Under the pieces are notes generated by a model, which worked only from the letters and a program-made list of their open reading frames with translations, ran no database searches and was not told the DNA's origin. This document shows, piece by piece, positions 27,574 through 37,719 of a stretch of DNA of 64,000 nt. The translations under genes and the position numbers were made by a program. Origin of the DNA: Candidatus Pelagibacter sp. RS40. Its GTDB lineage: Bacteria > Pseudomonadota > Alphaproteobacteria > Pelagibacterales > Pelagibacteraceae. Position 1 is the first letter of the stretch. Every line of letters starts with the position of its first letter. The stretch spans positions 620,001 through 684,000 of the forward strand of contig NZ_CP020778.1 in assembly GCF_002101295.1 (NCBI RefSeq), in the 5' to 3' direction.

Positions 27574-27600
27574 AAAATGGGCTTCGGCCCATTTTTTTTT
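27574..27600 (+). terminator. strong intrinsic terminator between metK and nusA; possible nusA leader attenuator
   Basis: A perfect 9-bp stem, AAAATGGGC and its complement, closed by a TTCG tetraloop, then a run of T to 27600. It ends metK transcription. It sits only 13 bases before the nusA ATG and downstream of a promoter-like sequence, so nusA transcripts starting at that promoter would have to pass through it. Confidence 0.92.
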
Positions 27601-27613
27601 GAAGAAAATTTAA

Positions 27614-29167
27614 ATGTTAAACAGAAGAGCAGATAAACTTGAATTATTAAGAATAGCTGAAGCAGTAGCTTTAGAAAAATCAATTGATAAAGAGTTAATA
27701 ATTCACTCAATGGAAAATGGTATTGCAAAGGCCGCAAAATCAAAGTTTGGTTCTGAAAATGAGATTAAAGTAGAGATAAATCGTGACAACGGTGACATAG
27801 GAATTTTTAGAAAACTACAAATTGTTGATAGCCCAGAAAATTCAAATTTAGAGATAAGTTTAGACGATGCAATCAAACTTAATGAAAATAATAAAGATAT
27901 GAAAGTTGGAGATGAAGTTTTACAACCTTTGCCATCATTTGATTTTGGAAGAATTGCTGCTCAAACTGCAAAACAAGTTATAAGCTTTAATGTTAGAGAG
28001 GCAGAGAGAGAAAGACAATTTAATGATTTTATAGACAAAAAGGATACAATATTAAGTGGAATTGTTAAAAGATTGGAATTTGGAAACATCATTGTAGATC
28101 TTGGTAGAACAGAAGCAATTATTCAAAAAAACGAATTAATACCTAGAGAAAATATTAAGGCTGGAGATAGAATTAAAGCTTATTGTTTAGATGTCAGGAG
28201 AGAGCCTAGAGGACAGCAAATATTTTTATCTAGAGCACATCCCAAATTCATGGAGAAATTGTTTATTCAAGAAGTTCCAGAGATTTATGATGGACTAATT
28301 GAGATAAAATCTTCTTCTAGAGATCCAGGAAGCAGAGCAAAAATTTGTGTCAAAGCAATTGATACTTCATTAGATCCTGTTGGTGCTTGCGTTGGAATGA
28401 GAGGTAGTAGAGTTCAAGCAGTTGTTAATGAACTTCAGGGTGAGAAAATTGATATTGTAAATTGGTCAGAAGACCCAGCAGTAGTTGTAGCAAATGCGCT
28501 ATCACCAGCTGAAGTACAAAGAGTTAATGTTGATAATGACGCAAAAAAATTGGACGTGATCCTGACTGAAGAGAATTTAAGTAAAGCTATAGGTAGAAGA
28601 GGTCAAAATGTTAGATTGGCGACCAAACTTTTGAATTATGAAATTAACATAATGACTGATCAGGAGGACTCAGAGAGAAGACAAATAGAATTTAAAGAGA
28701 AAACTGATAATTTTGTTAAAAATTTAGAATTAGATGAAACATTAGGTCAGTTATTAGTAGCTGAAGGCTTTTCAACAATCGACGATATTAAGGATAGTGA
28801 GCCTCAGGCCTTAACAAAAATTGAGGGAATAGAAGAAGATACAGCAAAAGAACTTATTGAAAGAGCAAAAGAGTTTTATCAAAAAGACCAAGAGGAAATT
28901 GCAAAAAGAGTAAAAGATTTGGGTCTAGAAAACGAACTTATTAGTCATGAAGGTTTAACCCCCGGCATGTTAGTTACATTGGGAGAACAAAATATATTAA
29001 CGTTAACTGACTTTGCAGATTTAGCTTCTGACGAACTTACAGGTGGTTATGATGTTGTTAAAGGTGAGAGAGTAAAAATTAAAGGGTATTTAGAAGATTT
29101 TGCTTTATCAAAACAAGAGGCAGATAGTTTAATCATGTCCGCTCGTGACAAAGTTTATAAAGATTGA
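27614..29167 (+). CDS. nusA: transcription termination/antitermination factor NusA
   Basis: A 517-residue RNA polymerase-associated factor controlling pausing, termination and antitermination. The N-terminal domain (about 1-130) is followed by S1 (DTILSGIVKRLEFGNIIVDLGRTEAII), two KH domains (DPVGACVGMRGSRVQAV; LSKAIGRRGQNVRLATKLL) and two C-terminal acidic repeats with helix-hairpin-helix-like character. The last residues read LIMSARDKVYKD. rimP is missing upstream and ylxR downstream. infB starts 10 bases after its stop. Confidence 0.97.
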   Translation: MLNRRADKLELLRIAEAVALEKSIDKELIIHSMENGIAKAAKSKFGSENEIKVEINRDNGDIGIFRKLQIVDSPENSNLEISLDDAIKLNENNKDMKVGDEVLQPLPSFDFGRIAAQTAKQVISFNVREAERERQFNDFIDKKDTILSGIVKRLEFGNIIVDLGRTEAIIQKNELIPRENIKAGDRIKAYCLDVRREPRGQQIFLSRAHPKFMEKLFIQEVPEIYDGLIEIKSSSRDPGSRAKICVKAIDTSLDPVGACVGMRGSRVQAVVNELQGEKIDIVNWSEDPAVVVANALSPAEVQRVNVDNDAKKLDVILTEENLSKAIGRRGQNVRLATKLLNYEINIMTDQEDSERRQIEFKEKTDNFVKNLELDETLGQLLVAEGFSTIDDIKDSEPQALTKIEGIEEDTAKELIERAKEFYQKDQEEIAKRVKDLGLENELISHEGLTPGMLVTLGEQNILTLTDFADLASDELTGGYDVVKGERVKIKGYLEDFALSKQEADSLIMSARDKVYKD

Positions 29168-29177
29168 GAGATGAAAG

Positions 29178-31400
29178 ATGGAAAAGAAAAAATTAAAGTT
29201 ATCAATTTCAGGAAGTTCCAAAAAAACTATAAACAGCATAGAGCAAGCTAAATCACAGTCAAAAAATACTGTTGTTATTGAAAAAAAACCTAGATTTGGC
29301 ACCAAACCAAACTACTCCAGACCAAATACATCAAATGAAAGACCCAAAGGGAGTGCACCTGTTGTGCCTAGAAATAACACTTTTTCTAAACCAACTACTT
29401 CCCCAAGTTCAGATTTTGAAAGACGAAAACTTGCGGAGCAAAGAGCAACGAGAAGATTAAAAGGAGAAACAACTCCAAGCAAAGATTCAAAAGCTGGAAA
29501 AGGAGCTTCAAAAAGAAGAGAATTAAAATTAACAGTATCCAGAGCACTTAGTGATGAAGACTTTACAGGAAAAGGAAGAAGTTTAGCTTCATTAAAAAGA
29601 GCAAAACAGAAAGAGAATAGACTTTTAAATCAAGATGAAGATAAAGATAATTTAAAACCAGTCAAAAGAGACGTTAAAATACCTGAAGTTGTTACAATTC
29701 GAGAGCTTGCAAATAGAATGGCCGAACAGTCAAGCAATATTATAAAACATTTATTAGGTATGGGAGTTACTGTAACTATAAATCACACAATTGACTCTGA
29801 TACTGCTGAATATTTAGTAAAAGAATTTGGACATAATCCAATTAGAGAAGAAAAGGCAGAGGAAATAATTGAAAAAATAAAAGAAGTTAAAGCTGAGAAT
29901 TTAAAAAGTAGAGCTCCAATTGTCACTGTAATGGGGCATGTGGATCACGGAAAAACCTCAGTTCTTGATGTTTTAAGAAAAGCGAATGTAGTATCAGGAG
30001 AGTTTGGTGGAATTACTCAACATATTGGTGCCTACCAAATTACACATCAGTCTAATAAAATTACTTTTATAGATACACCTGGCCACGCAGCCTTTACAGA
30101 AATGAGGGCAAGAGGATCAAAGCTAACCGATATAGTTATTCTTGTTGTTGCAGCAGATGATGGAGTGAAACCTCAAACAATAGAGTCCATTAAACATGCA
30201 AAAGCAGCAAAAGTCCCAATTGTTGTTGCAATAAACAAATGTGACTTGCCAGAGGCTGACCCACAAAAAATAAAGAATCAGTTATTAGAATATGAATTAA
30301 TTGCCGAAGACCTATCTGGAGATACCTTGATGGTTGAGATTTCCACTAAGACAAAGCAGAATTTAGATAAACTTGTTGAGAGTGTTATTTTACAAGCTGA
30401 GCTTTTAGATTTAAAAACTGATTTTGAAACAGAAGCTAAAGGAATTGTTTTAGAGTCTAAAATTGATATTGGAAGAGGTCCTATTGCAAATGTTATCGTT
30501 ACTGCTGGAACTTTAAAAAAGGGTGATTTTTTTGTAAGTGGTTTAAAATGGGGAAAGGTAAGAGCGATTATTAATGACCAAGGAAAAAATATAGAACAAG
30601 CAGAACCAGCTACACCAGTTGAAATTTTAGGTATAAATGGTGCAGCAAAAGCAGGAGATGATTTTATAGTTTTAGAGAGTGAAAAAGAGGCAAAATCACT
30701 GTGTGATGCTAGAATTCAAGAGACTAAAGATGGTAAAAATTCATTAACTTTTGTAACTCAAGACTCTGCATTTAAAGATGCTGCATCCGAGGAATTAAAT
30801 ATCATTGTAAAATCCGATGTTCATGGATCGTCAGAGGCGATTAAAAATGCAATTAATCAAATAAAACACGATGAAGTTAAACCTAAGATTTTACTGTCAG
30901 ATATTGGAATGGTTACTGAAACAGATGTAACTTTAGCCAAAGCTTCAAATGCAGTTTTGATAGCATTTAATGTCAAACCAAGCAAAGAGGCAAAGAAAAG
31001 AGCTGAGCAAGAAAAAATTGTTATTTCATCTTACAACATCATTTATGAGGTATTAGATTTTATTAAAAGCAAGATGTCAGGTTTATTAACTCCCGAAGTT
31101 GATGAAAAAATAATAGGAAGTGCAGAAATATTGGAAATATTTAAAGTATCGAAGGTTGGAAAAGTTGCAGGTTCTAAAGTTACAGAGGGTGAAATTACGC
31201 AAGACTCAAATGCAAGGGTAATTAGAGATGGAGCAATTATATTTAATGGTAAAATTGGTTCAATATTTAGAGAAAAAAATCAAACCAAGCAAGTTTCTGC
31301 TGGTCTAGAGTGTGGAATCACTCTAAAAGATTTTGGGGACTTCCAAAAAAAAGATATCATTGAAGTTTATAATTCAACTGTAACAGAGAGAAAAATTTAA
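29178..31400 (+). CDS. infB: translation initiation factor IF-2
   Basis: A 740-residue GTPase that places fMet-tRNA on the 30S subunit. A relatively short, basic, low-complexity N-terminus (about 1-170) precedes the IF2-N domain ([27 protein letters not shown]) and the G domain: G1 [10 protein letters not shown]3 DTPGHAAF, G4 NKCD, with domains II-IV behind ([16 protein letters not shown]2 domain near the end). The stop overlaps the rbfA ATG by one base. Confidence 0.98.
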   Translation: MEKKKLKLSISGSSKKTINSIEQAKSQSKNTVVIEKKPRFGTKPNYSRPNTSNERPKGSAPVVPRNNTFSKPTTSPSSDFERRKLAEQRATRRLKGETTPSKDSKAGKGASKRRELKLTVSRALSDEDFTGKGRSLASLKRAKQKENRLLNQDEDKDNLKPVKRDVKIPEVVTIRELANRMAEQSSNIIKHLLGMGVTVTINHTIDSDTAEYLVKEFGHNPIREEKAEEIIEKIKEVKAENLKSRAPIVTVMGHVDHGKTSVLDVLRKANVVSGEFGGITQHIGAYQITHQSNKITFIDTPGHAAFTEMRARGSKLTDIVILVVAADDGVKPQTIESIKHAKAAKVPIVVAINKCDLPEADPQKIKNQLLEYELIAEDLSGDTLMVEISTKTKQNLDKLVESVILQAELLDLKTDFETEAKGIVLESKIDIGRGPIANVIVTAGTLKKGDFFVSGLKWGKVRAIINDQGKNIEQAEPATPVEILGINGAAKAGDDFIVLESEKEAKSLCDARIQETKDGKNSLTFVTQDSAFKDAASEELNIIVKSDVHGSSEAIKNAINQIKHDEVKPKILLSDIGMVTETDVTLAKASNAVLIAFNVKPSKEAKKRAEQEKIVISSYNIIYEVLDFIKSKMSGLLTPEVDEKIIGSAEILEIFKVSKVGKVAGSKVTEGEITQDSNARVIRDGAIIFNGKIGSIFREKNQTKQVSAGLECGITLKDFGDFQKKDIIEVYNSTVTERKI

Positions 31401-31762
31401 TGAAGAGTTTAGGTAAACCAGTAACACAAAGACAATTAAGAGTGGGTGAAATGATAAAACAAGCTTTAGGAATGTTATTTATCAGAGATGAAGCAAAACT
31501 ACCTTTATCAACAAAAGAAATTACAGTAACTGAAGTTAGAATGTCCCCAGATTTAAAAACTGCAAAAATATTTGTAATGCCTTTAGGTGGTAGAGAGGCT
31601 GATGATATTGTTGCAAAATTAAAAGAATTTTCATTTGTAATTAGAAAAGTACTTTCAAAGAAAATAGTTATGAAATTTTTACCAAAACTATATTTCGTAA
31701 AAGATGACTCATTTGATTATGCTGAAAAAATTGAAAACTTAATAAAACAAACAAATAAATAA
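31400..31762 (+). CDS. rbfA: ribosome-binding factor A
   Basis: A 120-residue KH-fold protein assisting late 30S maturation. Family pattern: QRQLRVGEMIKQALGMLF at the N-terminus, VTEVRMSPDLKTAKIFVMPLGG (about 44-65) and the closing MKFLPKLYFVKDDSFDYAEKIENLI. In most proteobacteria truB follows, then rpsO; here rpsO follows directly. Confidence 0.96.
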   Translation: MKSLGKPVTQRQLRVGEMIKQALGMLFIRDEAKLPLSTKEITVTEVRMSPDLKTAKIFVMPLGGREADDIVAKLKEFSFVIRKVLSKKIVMKFLPKLYFVKDDSFDYAEKIENLIKQTNK

Positions 31763-31772
31763 GGATAATATG

Positions 31773-32021
31773 ATGGCAAAAAAAGCAAAAGAACTAGCGA
31801 TCCATGACAAAGATACAGGGTCGTCTGAAGTTCAGGTTGCTCAATTGACAGATAAAATTGAGAACCTATCAAAACATATTAAACAGTTTAAGAAAGATAA
31901 ACACTCATCAGTAGGTTTATTAAGAGCTGTTAATAGAAGGAAGAAATTATTGGACTATTTAAAGAAAAATAAAATTGAGTCTTATAAGGAAGTAATATCA
32001 AAACTAAATCTAAGGAAGTAA
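31773..32021 (+). CDS. rpsO: 30S ribosomal protein S15
   Basis: An 82-residue S15, which binds 16S rRNA helices 20-22 and 23S in bridge B4. Core DTGSSEVQVAQLTDKIENLSKHI and HSSVGLLRAVNRRKKLLDYLKK are unmistakable. The N-terminal helix is about 7 residues shorter than the E. coli protein (89). Two ATG codons occur in tandem at 31770 and 31773; the AAGGA at 31761-31765 is better spaced (7 bases) for the second. Confidence 0.97.
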   Translation: MAKKAKELAIHDKDTGSSEVQVAQLTDKIENLSKHIKQFKKDKHSSVGLLRAVNRRKKLLDYLKKNKIESYKEVISKLNLRK

Positions 32022-32032
32022 GTAGGAAATAA

Positions 32033-34105
32033 ATGTTTAAGGTAGTAAAGAAAGAAATAGAAGTAGCAGGAAAAAAGATAAGTTTAGAAACAGGAAAAAT
32101 AGCAAGACAAGCAGATGGTGCAATTATTGCACAATGTGGTGAAACAGTTGTATTAGCGACAGCTGTTGGAGCAAAAAAAGTAAATCCAGATGTAGATTAC
32201 TTTCCTTTATCAGTAAATTATCAAGAAAAATATTATGCAGCAGGAAAAATTCCTGGTGGATATTTTAAAAGAGAAGCAAGGCCAACAGAGAGCGAAACAT
32301 TAATCTCAAGATTAATTGACAGACCGATCAGACCTTTGTTTCCAGATGAATTCAAAAATGAAGTACAAGTGCTTCCAACTGTAATTTCTTATGACAAAGA
32401 AAATGAAGCAGATATTTTGTCAATTATTGCTTCATCAGCAGCTCTAGCAATCTCAGGCATGCCATTTTTAGGACCTGTTGGGGCATCTAGAGTTGGTTTT
32501 ATAGATGGAAAATATGTTTTAAATCCATCAAAAGTTGAACTTAAAAATTCTAAATTAGATTTAGTTGTGGCCGGAACTAAAGACGCTGTATTAATGGTTG
32601 AATCTGAAGCAAATGGTTTAACGGAAGAAGAAATGTTAAATGCAGTTAAATTTGGTCATGAAGGTTTTGTGCCAGTTATTCAGATGATCGAAGATTTGGC
32701 AAAAGAATGTAGAAAGCCAGAGTGGGTTGTTGAGAAAAAAGATCTTTCTGAAGTTAAGAAAAAATTAGAAGATGAATTCACAGCAGATCTTACGAAGGCA
32801 TTTTCAATTAGAGATAAGCAAGAAAGATCTAATATGATTTCTGAAATAACTGATAAAGCTAAAAAACTGTATGAAGAAAATGAAAATTATACAGACTTAG
32901 ATGTAAACTCTCAGCTTAAAAATCTTGAAAAAACAATTGTTAGAACTGACATATTAAAAAATAAAAATCGTATTGATGGAAGAGGTTTAGCAGATGTAAG
33001 ACCAATAATGTGTGAAGTAGGAATTCTTCCAAGAGTTCATGGATCTGCATTATTTACAAGAGGAGAAACACAAGCAATTGTTACTACTACCCTTGGTACA
33101 TCTGATGATGAACAAAAAATTGAAAGTTTAGATGGATTACAAAAAGAAAGATTCATGCTCCACTACAACTTTCCACCTTTTTCAGTTGGAGAAACTGGAA
33201 GGATTGGAACAGGCAGAAGAGAAATTGGACATGGAAAACTTGCATGGAGAGCAATAAATTCGTCATTACCATCAAAGGAAAGCTTCCCATATACCTTTAG
33301 AATAGTTTCTGAGATTACAGAGTCCAATGGCTCCTCTTCAATGGCAACTGTTTGTGGAACATCATTAGCCTTAATGGATGCTGGCGTTCCTATAAAAGAA
33401 CCTGTTGCTGGAATTGCGATGGGATTAATCAAAGAAGGTGATGATTTTAGTGTTTTGTCCGATATACTAGGTGATGAAGATCATTTAGGAGACATGGACT
33501 TTAAAGTTGCTGGAACAAAAGATGGAATTACTTCTCTTCAAATGGATATTAAAATTACCGGTATAACATTTGAAATAATGGAGCAGGCTTTAAAACAAGC
33601 AAGAGATGGAAGAATTCATATCTTGGATGAAATGAATAAAGCACTTTCTCAATCAAGAGATGATGTAGGAAAGCATACTCCAAAAATGGAGAAAATATCT
33701 GTAGATAAAAAAGATATCGCAACTGTTATTGGAAAAGGTGGAGCAACGATTAGAGAAATTGTTGAGGTATCAGGCGCCAAAGTTGATATCAATGATGAAG
33801 GTGAAGTTACAGTTGCAGCGCCAGATGAAGATTCAAGAAACAAAGCATTGCAGATGATAAAAGATTTAACTGCAAAAGCTGAACTAAATAAAATTTATAA
33901 CGGAAAAGTAATGAAAATTATGGAGTTCGGTGCATTTGTAAATTTCTTAGGTAAACAAGATGGTCTTGTCCATATTTCTGAACTTGCTGATAAGAGAGTC
34001 GCCAAAGTAACTGATGTTGTTAAAGAAGGTGATCAAGTTAAAGTTAAAGTCATTGGATTTGACAGAGGAAAAGTAAAACTTTCAATTAAACAAGCAGCAA
34101 TTTAA
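32033..34105 (+). CDS. pnp: polyribonucleotide nucleotidyltransferase
   Basis: A 690-residue phosphorolytic 3'-5' exoribonuclease of the RNA degradosome. Two RNase PH domains ([14 protein letters not shown] near 35; [40 protein letters not shown] near 320), then KH ([22 protein letters not shown]) and S1 ([37 protein letters not shown]). Final gene of the nusA-infB-rbfA-rpsO-pnp run. A GC-rich hairpin lies 17 bases past the stop. Confidence 0.98.
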   Translation: MFKVVKKEIEVAGKKISLETGKIARQADGAIIAQCGETVVLATAVGAKKVNPDVDYFPLSVNYQEKYYAAGKIPGGYFKREARPTESETLISRLIDRPIRPLFPDEFKNEVQVLPTVISYDKENEADILSIIASSAALAISGMPFLGPVGASRVGFIDGKYVLNPSKVELKNSKLDLVVAGTKDAVLMVESEANGLTEEEMLNAVKFGHEGFVPVIQMIEDLAKECRKPEWVVEKKDLSEVKKKLEDEFTADLTKAFSIRDKQERSNMISEITDKAKKLYEENENYTDLDVNSQLKNLEKTIVRTDILKNKNRIDGRGLADVRPIMCEVGILPRVHGSALFTRGETQAIVTTTLGTSDDEQKIESLDGLQKERFMLHYNFPPFSVGETGRIGTGRREIGHGKLAWRAINSSLPSKESFPYTFRIVSEITESNGSSSMATVCGTSLALMDAGVPIKEPVAGIAMGLIKEGDDFSVLSDILGDEDHLGDMDFKVAGTKDGITSLQMDIKITGITFEIMEQALKQARDGRIHILDEMNKALSQSRDDVGKHTPKMEKISVDKKDIATVIGKGGATIREIVEVSGAKVDINDEGEVTVAAPDEDSRNKALQMIKDLTAKAELNKIYNGKVMKIMEFGAFVNFLGKQDGLVHISELADKRVAKVTDVVKEGDQVKVKVIGFDRGKVKLSIKQAAI

Positions 34106-34122
34106 TTAAAAAATTCAAGGTT

Positions 34123-34148
34123 TGGGGCACCTGTCTAGAAATGCCCCA
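34123..34148 (+). terminator. GC-rich hairpin after pnp, no T-run
   Basis: TGGGGCA (34123-34129) and TGCCCCA (34142-34148) form a perfect 7-bp stem with a 12-base loop. There is no downstream T-run, so this is either a 3'-end protecting hairpin or a weak terminator for the pnp operon. Confidence 0.5.
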
Positions 34149-34194
34149 TGAAATAATTGCTTCACTTTAATTTTGCTATAAATTATAAAATCTT

Positions 34195-34566
34195 ATGGAT
34201 TTTCAAACATCTATTAAAACGTGTTTTAAAAAATATGCTGAGTTTTCTGGAAGAGCTTCAAGATCTGAACTCTGGTGGTTTGCTCTTTTTTGCTTAATTG
34301 GTGGTATAGTTACAGCAATATTTGATACGATGGTTTTAGGATATTCTTCTGAAGGTGATGGACCTATAAACTTGATATTCACAGTTATAACTACTCTTCC
34401 TACAATTGCAGTTGCGTGTAGAAGATTGCATGATATTAACAAGACAGGTTGGTGGCAATTAATTTTACTTACTGTAATTGGTATAGTGTTGTTAATTATT
34501 TGGTATGCTACAGAAGGTGAAAAGAAAAAAAATAAATATGGCAATCCAATTAAAATAAAGAAATAA
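34195..34566 (+). CDS. DUF805 inner-membrane protein
   Basis: A 123-residue DUF805 protein of unknown function. The N-terminus CFKKYAEFSGRASRSELWWFALFCLIGGIVTAIFD is the diagnostic amphipathic segment plus first membrane helix; further helices lie near 58-72 and 85-104 with the conserved CRRLHDINKTGWWQLI loop between. The tail GEKKKNKYGNP is typical. It appears to be a single-gene unit, with pnp upstream and fabI converging. Confidence 0.9.
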   Translation: MDFQTSIKTCFKKYAEFSGRASRSELWWFALFCLIGGIVTAIFDTMVLGYSSEGDGPINLIFTVITTLPTIAVACRRLHDINKTGWWQLILLTVIGIVLLIIWYATEGEKKKNKYGNPIKIKK

Positions 34567-34620
34567 TTTAATGTCTCCTGATATAGCACTTGTAAAAGTT
34601 AAAATAATTTTAATTTAATT

Positions 34621-35406
34621 TCAGGAAATATTTTTAGGATCTGGCATACCTACTTTATTGTACCCAGCATCCACATAGTGAATTTCACCAGTAACACCAC
34701 CTGCTAGATCACTTAGTAAGTATAAAGCAGAATTTCCCACATCATGAATATCAACATTTCTTTTAAGAAATGAATGATCTTCATTCCATTTGTATAAGAA
34801 TTTTGCATCTCCAATGGCTGATGCTGCTAATGTTTTAATAGGTCCTGCACTAATTGCATTAACTCTTATTTTTTTGGCACCCAAATCCCTTGCTAAGTAT
34901 TTTACACTAGATTCTAGTGCAGCTTTACAAACTCCCATAACATTATAGTTAGGAATAGCTTTATTTGCTTCGTAGCTTAATGTGACCATACTTCCGTTAG
35001 TCTTCATTATCTTTGATGCTTCTCTAGCAACTTCTGTAAATGAGAAGCATGAGATAAGCATACTTCTTTGAAAGTTTTCTCTTGTTGTATTTAAATATTC
35101 TCCAGAAAGCTCAGATTTATCTGAAAATGCTATTGCATGAACAATAAAATCAATCTCACCCCAGCTGGATTTTACATCCTCAAATAATTTAATTACATCC
35201 TCTTTTTTCTCAACATCGCAACTAAAAGTCACATTTGAATTTAGTTTTTCTGCAAGAGGTATTACCCTTTTTTTCAAAGCATCACCTAGATAAGTAAATG
35301 CAAGTTCGGCACCCGCTTCAGACAGTTTTTGTGAAATACCCCAAGCAATGGATCTTTCATTTGCAACACCCATGATCAATCCTTTTTTGCCTTTCATTAA
35401 ACTCAT
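34621..35406 (-). CDS. fabI: enoyl-[acyl-carrier-protein] reductase (NADH)
   Basis: A 261-residue SDR-fold reductase for the last step of each fatty-acid elongation cycle. The N-terminus GLIMGVANERSIAWGISQKLSEAGAELAFTY is the FabI dinucleotide site, and the catalytic Tyr-Lys pair lies in SYEANKAIPNYNVMGVCKAALE (YX6K). It follows fabB by 3 bases in the fabA-fabB-fabI unit. Confidence 0.97.
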   Translation of the reverse strand: MSLMKGKKGLIMGVANERSIAWGISQKLSEAGAELAFTYLGDALKKRVIPLAEKLNSNVTFSCDVEKKEDVIKLFEDVKSSWGEIDFIVHAIAFSDKSELSGEYLNTTRENFQRSMLISCFSFTEVAREASKIMKTNGSMVTLSYEANKAIPNYNVMGVCKAALESSVKYLARDLGAKKIRVNAISAGPIKTLAASAIGDAKFLYKWNEDHSFLKRNVDIHDVGNSALYLLSDLAGGVTGEIHYVDAGYNKVGMPDPKNIS

Positions 35407-35409
35407 GGA

Positions 35410-36621
35410 TTACACCTTCTCAAATATTAAAGTAGCATTTGTTCCACCAAATCCAAAGCTGTTTGACATTACCGAGTTAAGCGACACATTTTTTTCTGTT
35501 TGTGTAACAATGGGATATTTTTTTGCGTCCTCATCCATATCATTAATATTTGCAGATGCTGTAATAAAACTATTTTTCATCATAATTAAACTATAAATTG
35601 CTTCATGAACTGAAGCAGCACCTAATGGATGACCAGATAAAGATTTTGTAGAACTTATTTTTGGAATATCTTCACCAAATGCATCGCCTACTGCATTTAA
35701 TTCAGTAATATCTCCAACAGGAGTTGAGGTTCCGTGTGTATTGATATAATCTATTTTATTTTTCGATGTTGATAGAGCCATTTTCATACATCTAATAGCA
35801 CCTTCTCCAGATGGTGCAACCATATCATATCCGTCTGAGCTTGCTCCATATCCTGTTAGTTCAGCATATATTTTAGCTCCTCTTGCTTTTGCGTGTTCGT
35901 ATTCTTCCATTACCAAAACACCTGCTCCTCCAGCAATTACAAAACCATCTCTAGTTTTATCATATGCTCTAGATGCTTTTTCTGGAGTATCATTATATTT
36001 TGATGATAGAGCAGTCATGGCATCAAACATTGCTGTCATAGCCCAATGTAATTCTTCACTGCCACCGGCAAAAACGATATCTTGTTTACCCATTTGAATT
36101 AATTCACTCGCATGACCAATACAATGTCCGCTAGTTGCGCAAGCTGAACTCATTGTATAATTCATGCCTTTAATTTTAAATGGCACAGCAAGAGTTGCAG
36201 ATGCGGTACTTGCCATTGTTCTTGGAACAATAAATGGACCCATTAATTTTGGAGTTTTCGCTCGTGTTTTATCAACTGACAAAACAACGTTCTCGATTGA
36301 TGGACCTCCTGATCCCATAACAATTCCTGTTTTGAAGTTACTTACATCTTTTTCTTCAAGACCAGAATCTGTAATTGCTTCTTTCATTGCTATATAATTA
36401 TATGCAGAACCAGATCCCATGAAACGGATCGTCTTTCTATCTACATGATCTTGAAGTTTAATATTTGGTTTACCATGAACGTGACTTCTAAGGTTATGCT
36501 CTTTATATTCGTCTGAAAATGAAATTCCTGATTTTGAATTTAATAACGATTGATGAACTTCATCTTGATTGTTTCCTAAACAAGAGACAATACCAATTCC
36601 TGTAATAACTACTCTTCTCAT
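35410..36621 (-). CDS. fabB: 3-oxoacyl-[acyl-carrier-protein] synthase I
   Basis: A 403-residue condensing enzyme that elongates unsaturated acyl chains. Catalytic Cys in [14 protein letters not shown] (near 163) and the two histidines in [11 protein letters not shown] (near 296) and [15 protein letters not shown] (near 332); C-terminal [14 protein letters not shown]. It starts one base overlapping the fabA stop (TAATG). The fabA/fabB pair makes unsaturated fatty acids anaerobically. Confidence 0.96.
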   Translation of the reverse strand: MRRVVITGIGIVSCLGNNQDEVHQSLLNSKSGISFSDEYKEHNLRSHVHGKPNIKLQDHVDRKTIRFMGSGSAYNYIAMKEAITDSGLEEKDVSNFKTGIVMGSGGPSIENVVLSVDKTRAKTPKLMGPFIVPRTMASTASATLAVPFKIKGMNYTMSSACATSGHCIGHASELIQMGKQDIVFAGGSEELHWAMTAMFDAMTALSSKYNDTPEKASRAYDKTRDGFVIAGGAGVLVMEEYEHAKARGAKIYAELTGYGASSDGYDMVAPSGEGAIRCMKMALSTSKNKIDYINTHGTSTPVGDITELNAVGDAFGEDIPKISSTKSLSGHPLGAASVHEAIYSLIMMKNSFITASANINDMDEDAKKYPIVTQTEKNVSLNSVMSNSFGFGGTNATLIFEKV

Positions 36622-37136
36622 TATTTGAATAATCCTACTTTTAAGTTTTCTGCTGAATATATTTTTTTACCGTCCGCACATAAAATACCATTTGCTAGTC
36701 CAACAGTTGTTTCTCCTTTAATTAAAATTCTTTTCATATCTATTTCGTATGTTGCCATTTTGACGTTTTTTAGAACTTCACCAGTAAATTTTACGGTGCT
36801 TACGCCTAATGCTCTTCCTCTACCAGGGTTTCCAAGCCATCCTAAATAAAAACCAACTAGCTGCCACATAGCGTCAAGACCTAAACAACCAGGCATCACT
36901 GGATCTTCTCTAAAGTGGCAGTCAAAAAACCACAAATCTTCTTTAATATCAAGCTCTGCTTTAATCACTCCTTTATTAAAAAAGCCTTTGTTTTCATCAA
37001 TTTCCGATATCCTATCAAACATAAGCATTGGGGGAGATGGTAATTTCGCATTACCAGGTCCAAATAGCTCACCATTTGCGCAGCTAATTAACTCATCGTA
37101 ATTAAACGAGTTTTTTTTCATATTTGTAATCTTCAT
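36621..37136 (-). CDS. fabA: 3-hydroxydecanoyl-ACP dehydratase/isomerase
   Basis: A 171-residue hot-dog-fold enzyme that dehydrates 3-hydroxydecanoyl-ACP and isomerises the double bond. The active-site helix [25 protein letters not shown] contains the catalytic His and Asp (near 70-90). The start could be the ATG at 37136 or that at 37121 (MKKNSFNY). It diverges from irr; a TATAAT on the minus strand (37152-37157) is a plausible -10 box, overlapping the irr control region. Confidence 0.96.
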   Translation of the reverse strand: MKITNMKKNSFNYDELISCANGELFGPGNAKLPSPPMLMFDRISEIDENKGFFNKGVIKAELDIKEDLWFFDCHFREDPVMPGCLGLDAMWQLVGFYLGWLGNPGRGRALGVSTVKFTGEVLKNVKMATYEIDMKRILIKGETTVGLANGILCADGKKIYSAENLKVGLFK

Positions 37137-37158
37137 ACTTGATTTAACTGAATTATAA

Positions 37159-37188
37159 TATACAAATAGTTTAGAATTATTATAAGTT
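37159..37188 (+). promoter_or_regulatory. irr promoter with ICE-like operator
   Basis: TATACA (37159-37164) and TTATAA (37180-37185) are spaced like -35/-10 boxes. Between and across the -10 lies TTTAGAA-TTA-TTATAAG (37170-37186), close to the iron control element TTTAGAA-N3-TTCTAAA bound by Irr. The 22 bases at 37167-37188 match 20 of 22 bases of the rubrerythrin promoter at 37679-37700. The -10 is so near the irr ATG (37193) that the mRNA may be leaderless. Confidence 0.6.
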
Positions 37189-37192
37189 ACAG

Positions 37193-37612
37193 ATGACTAC
37201 TACAGTTAAATTTATCAAAAAATTGAGAAACTCTGGTTTGAGACCAACTAAGCAAAGAATAAAGATTTGCGAAGTTTTATTTAATAAAGAGACAACATTT
37301 CATTTCACAATAAATGATCTTGTTAAAATAATTGAAACCGAGGCGAATGAAAGAATATCCTTAGCTACTGTTTATAATACTATTCACGCATTCGAAAAAA
37401 AAGGATATCTAAAAGAAATTCCAATAGACTCAAATCAAAGTTACTTTGATACTAATGTTACAGACCATCATCATTTTTATGATATATCAGAAAAAAAATT
37501 GATTGATTTAGATCAAGTTGATGTGGGACCAATTAAGATTCAAAAATCAATTCCTGGAAAAAAAATTAAATCTGTAGAAGTTTTAGTAAAACTTGATACT
37601 GATAATCAGTAG
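37193..37612 (+). CDS. irr: Irr, Fur-family iron response regulator
   Basis: A 139-residue Fur-superfamily protein best matched to Irr, the haem-sensing iron regulator of alphaproteobacteria. Features: [40 protein letters not shown] recognition helix (about 59-82) and [20 protein letters not shown], the HHH motif implicated in haem/metal sensing. Placement divergent from fabA-fabB-fabI is the standard alphaproteobacterial arrangement for Irr. It stands upstream of rubrerythrin, whose promoter shares its control element. Confidence 0.9.
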   Translation: MTTTVKFIKKLRNSGLRPTKQRIKICEVLFNKETTFHFTINDLVKIIETEANERISLATVYNTIHAFEKKGYLKEIPIDSNQSYFDTNVTDHHHFYDISEKKLIDLDQVDVGPIKIQKSIPGKKIKSVEVLVKLDTDNQ

Positions 37613-37658
37613 CAAAAAATAATCAATAATAACAATACTATACAAATTATATTATAAC

Positions 37659-37700
37659 CATTCTAAACTGTTGACATGTAGTTTAGAATGATTATATGTT
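37659..37700 (+). promoter_or_regulatory. rubrerythrin promoter with 10-bp inverted repeat operator
   Basis: CATTCTAAAC (37659-37668) and GTTTAGAATG (37681-37690) are perfect inverted repeats flanking a consensus TTGACA -35 (37671-37676); TATATG (37693-37698) serves as -10 at 16 bases. Half-sites equal those of the iron control element but in outward arrangement. The right half lies in the element shared with irr. A repressor bound here would block RNA polymerase. Confidence 0.7.
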
Positions 37701-37719
37701 CCCCAAAAGGAGAATAAAT

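Noticed and set aside
37696..37719. Upstream ATG for rubrerythrin
   Set aside because: It falls on the -10 region of the promoter, while the ATG at 37720 has a strong AAAAGGAG ribosome-binding site at correct spacing and the family N-terminus.
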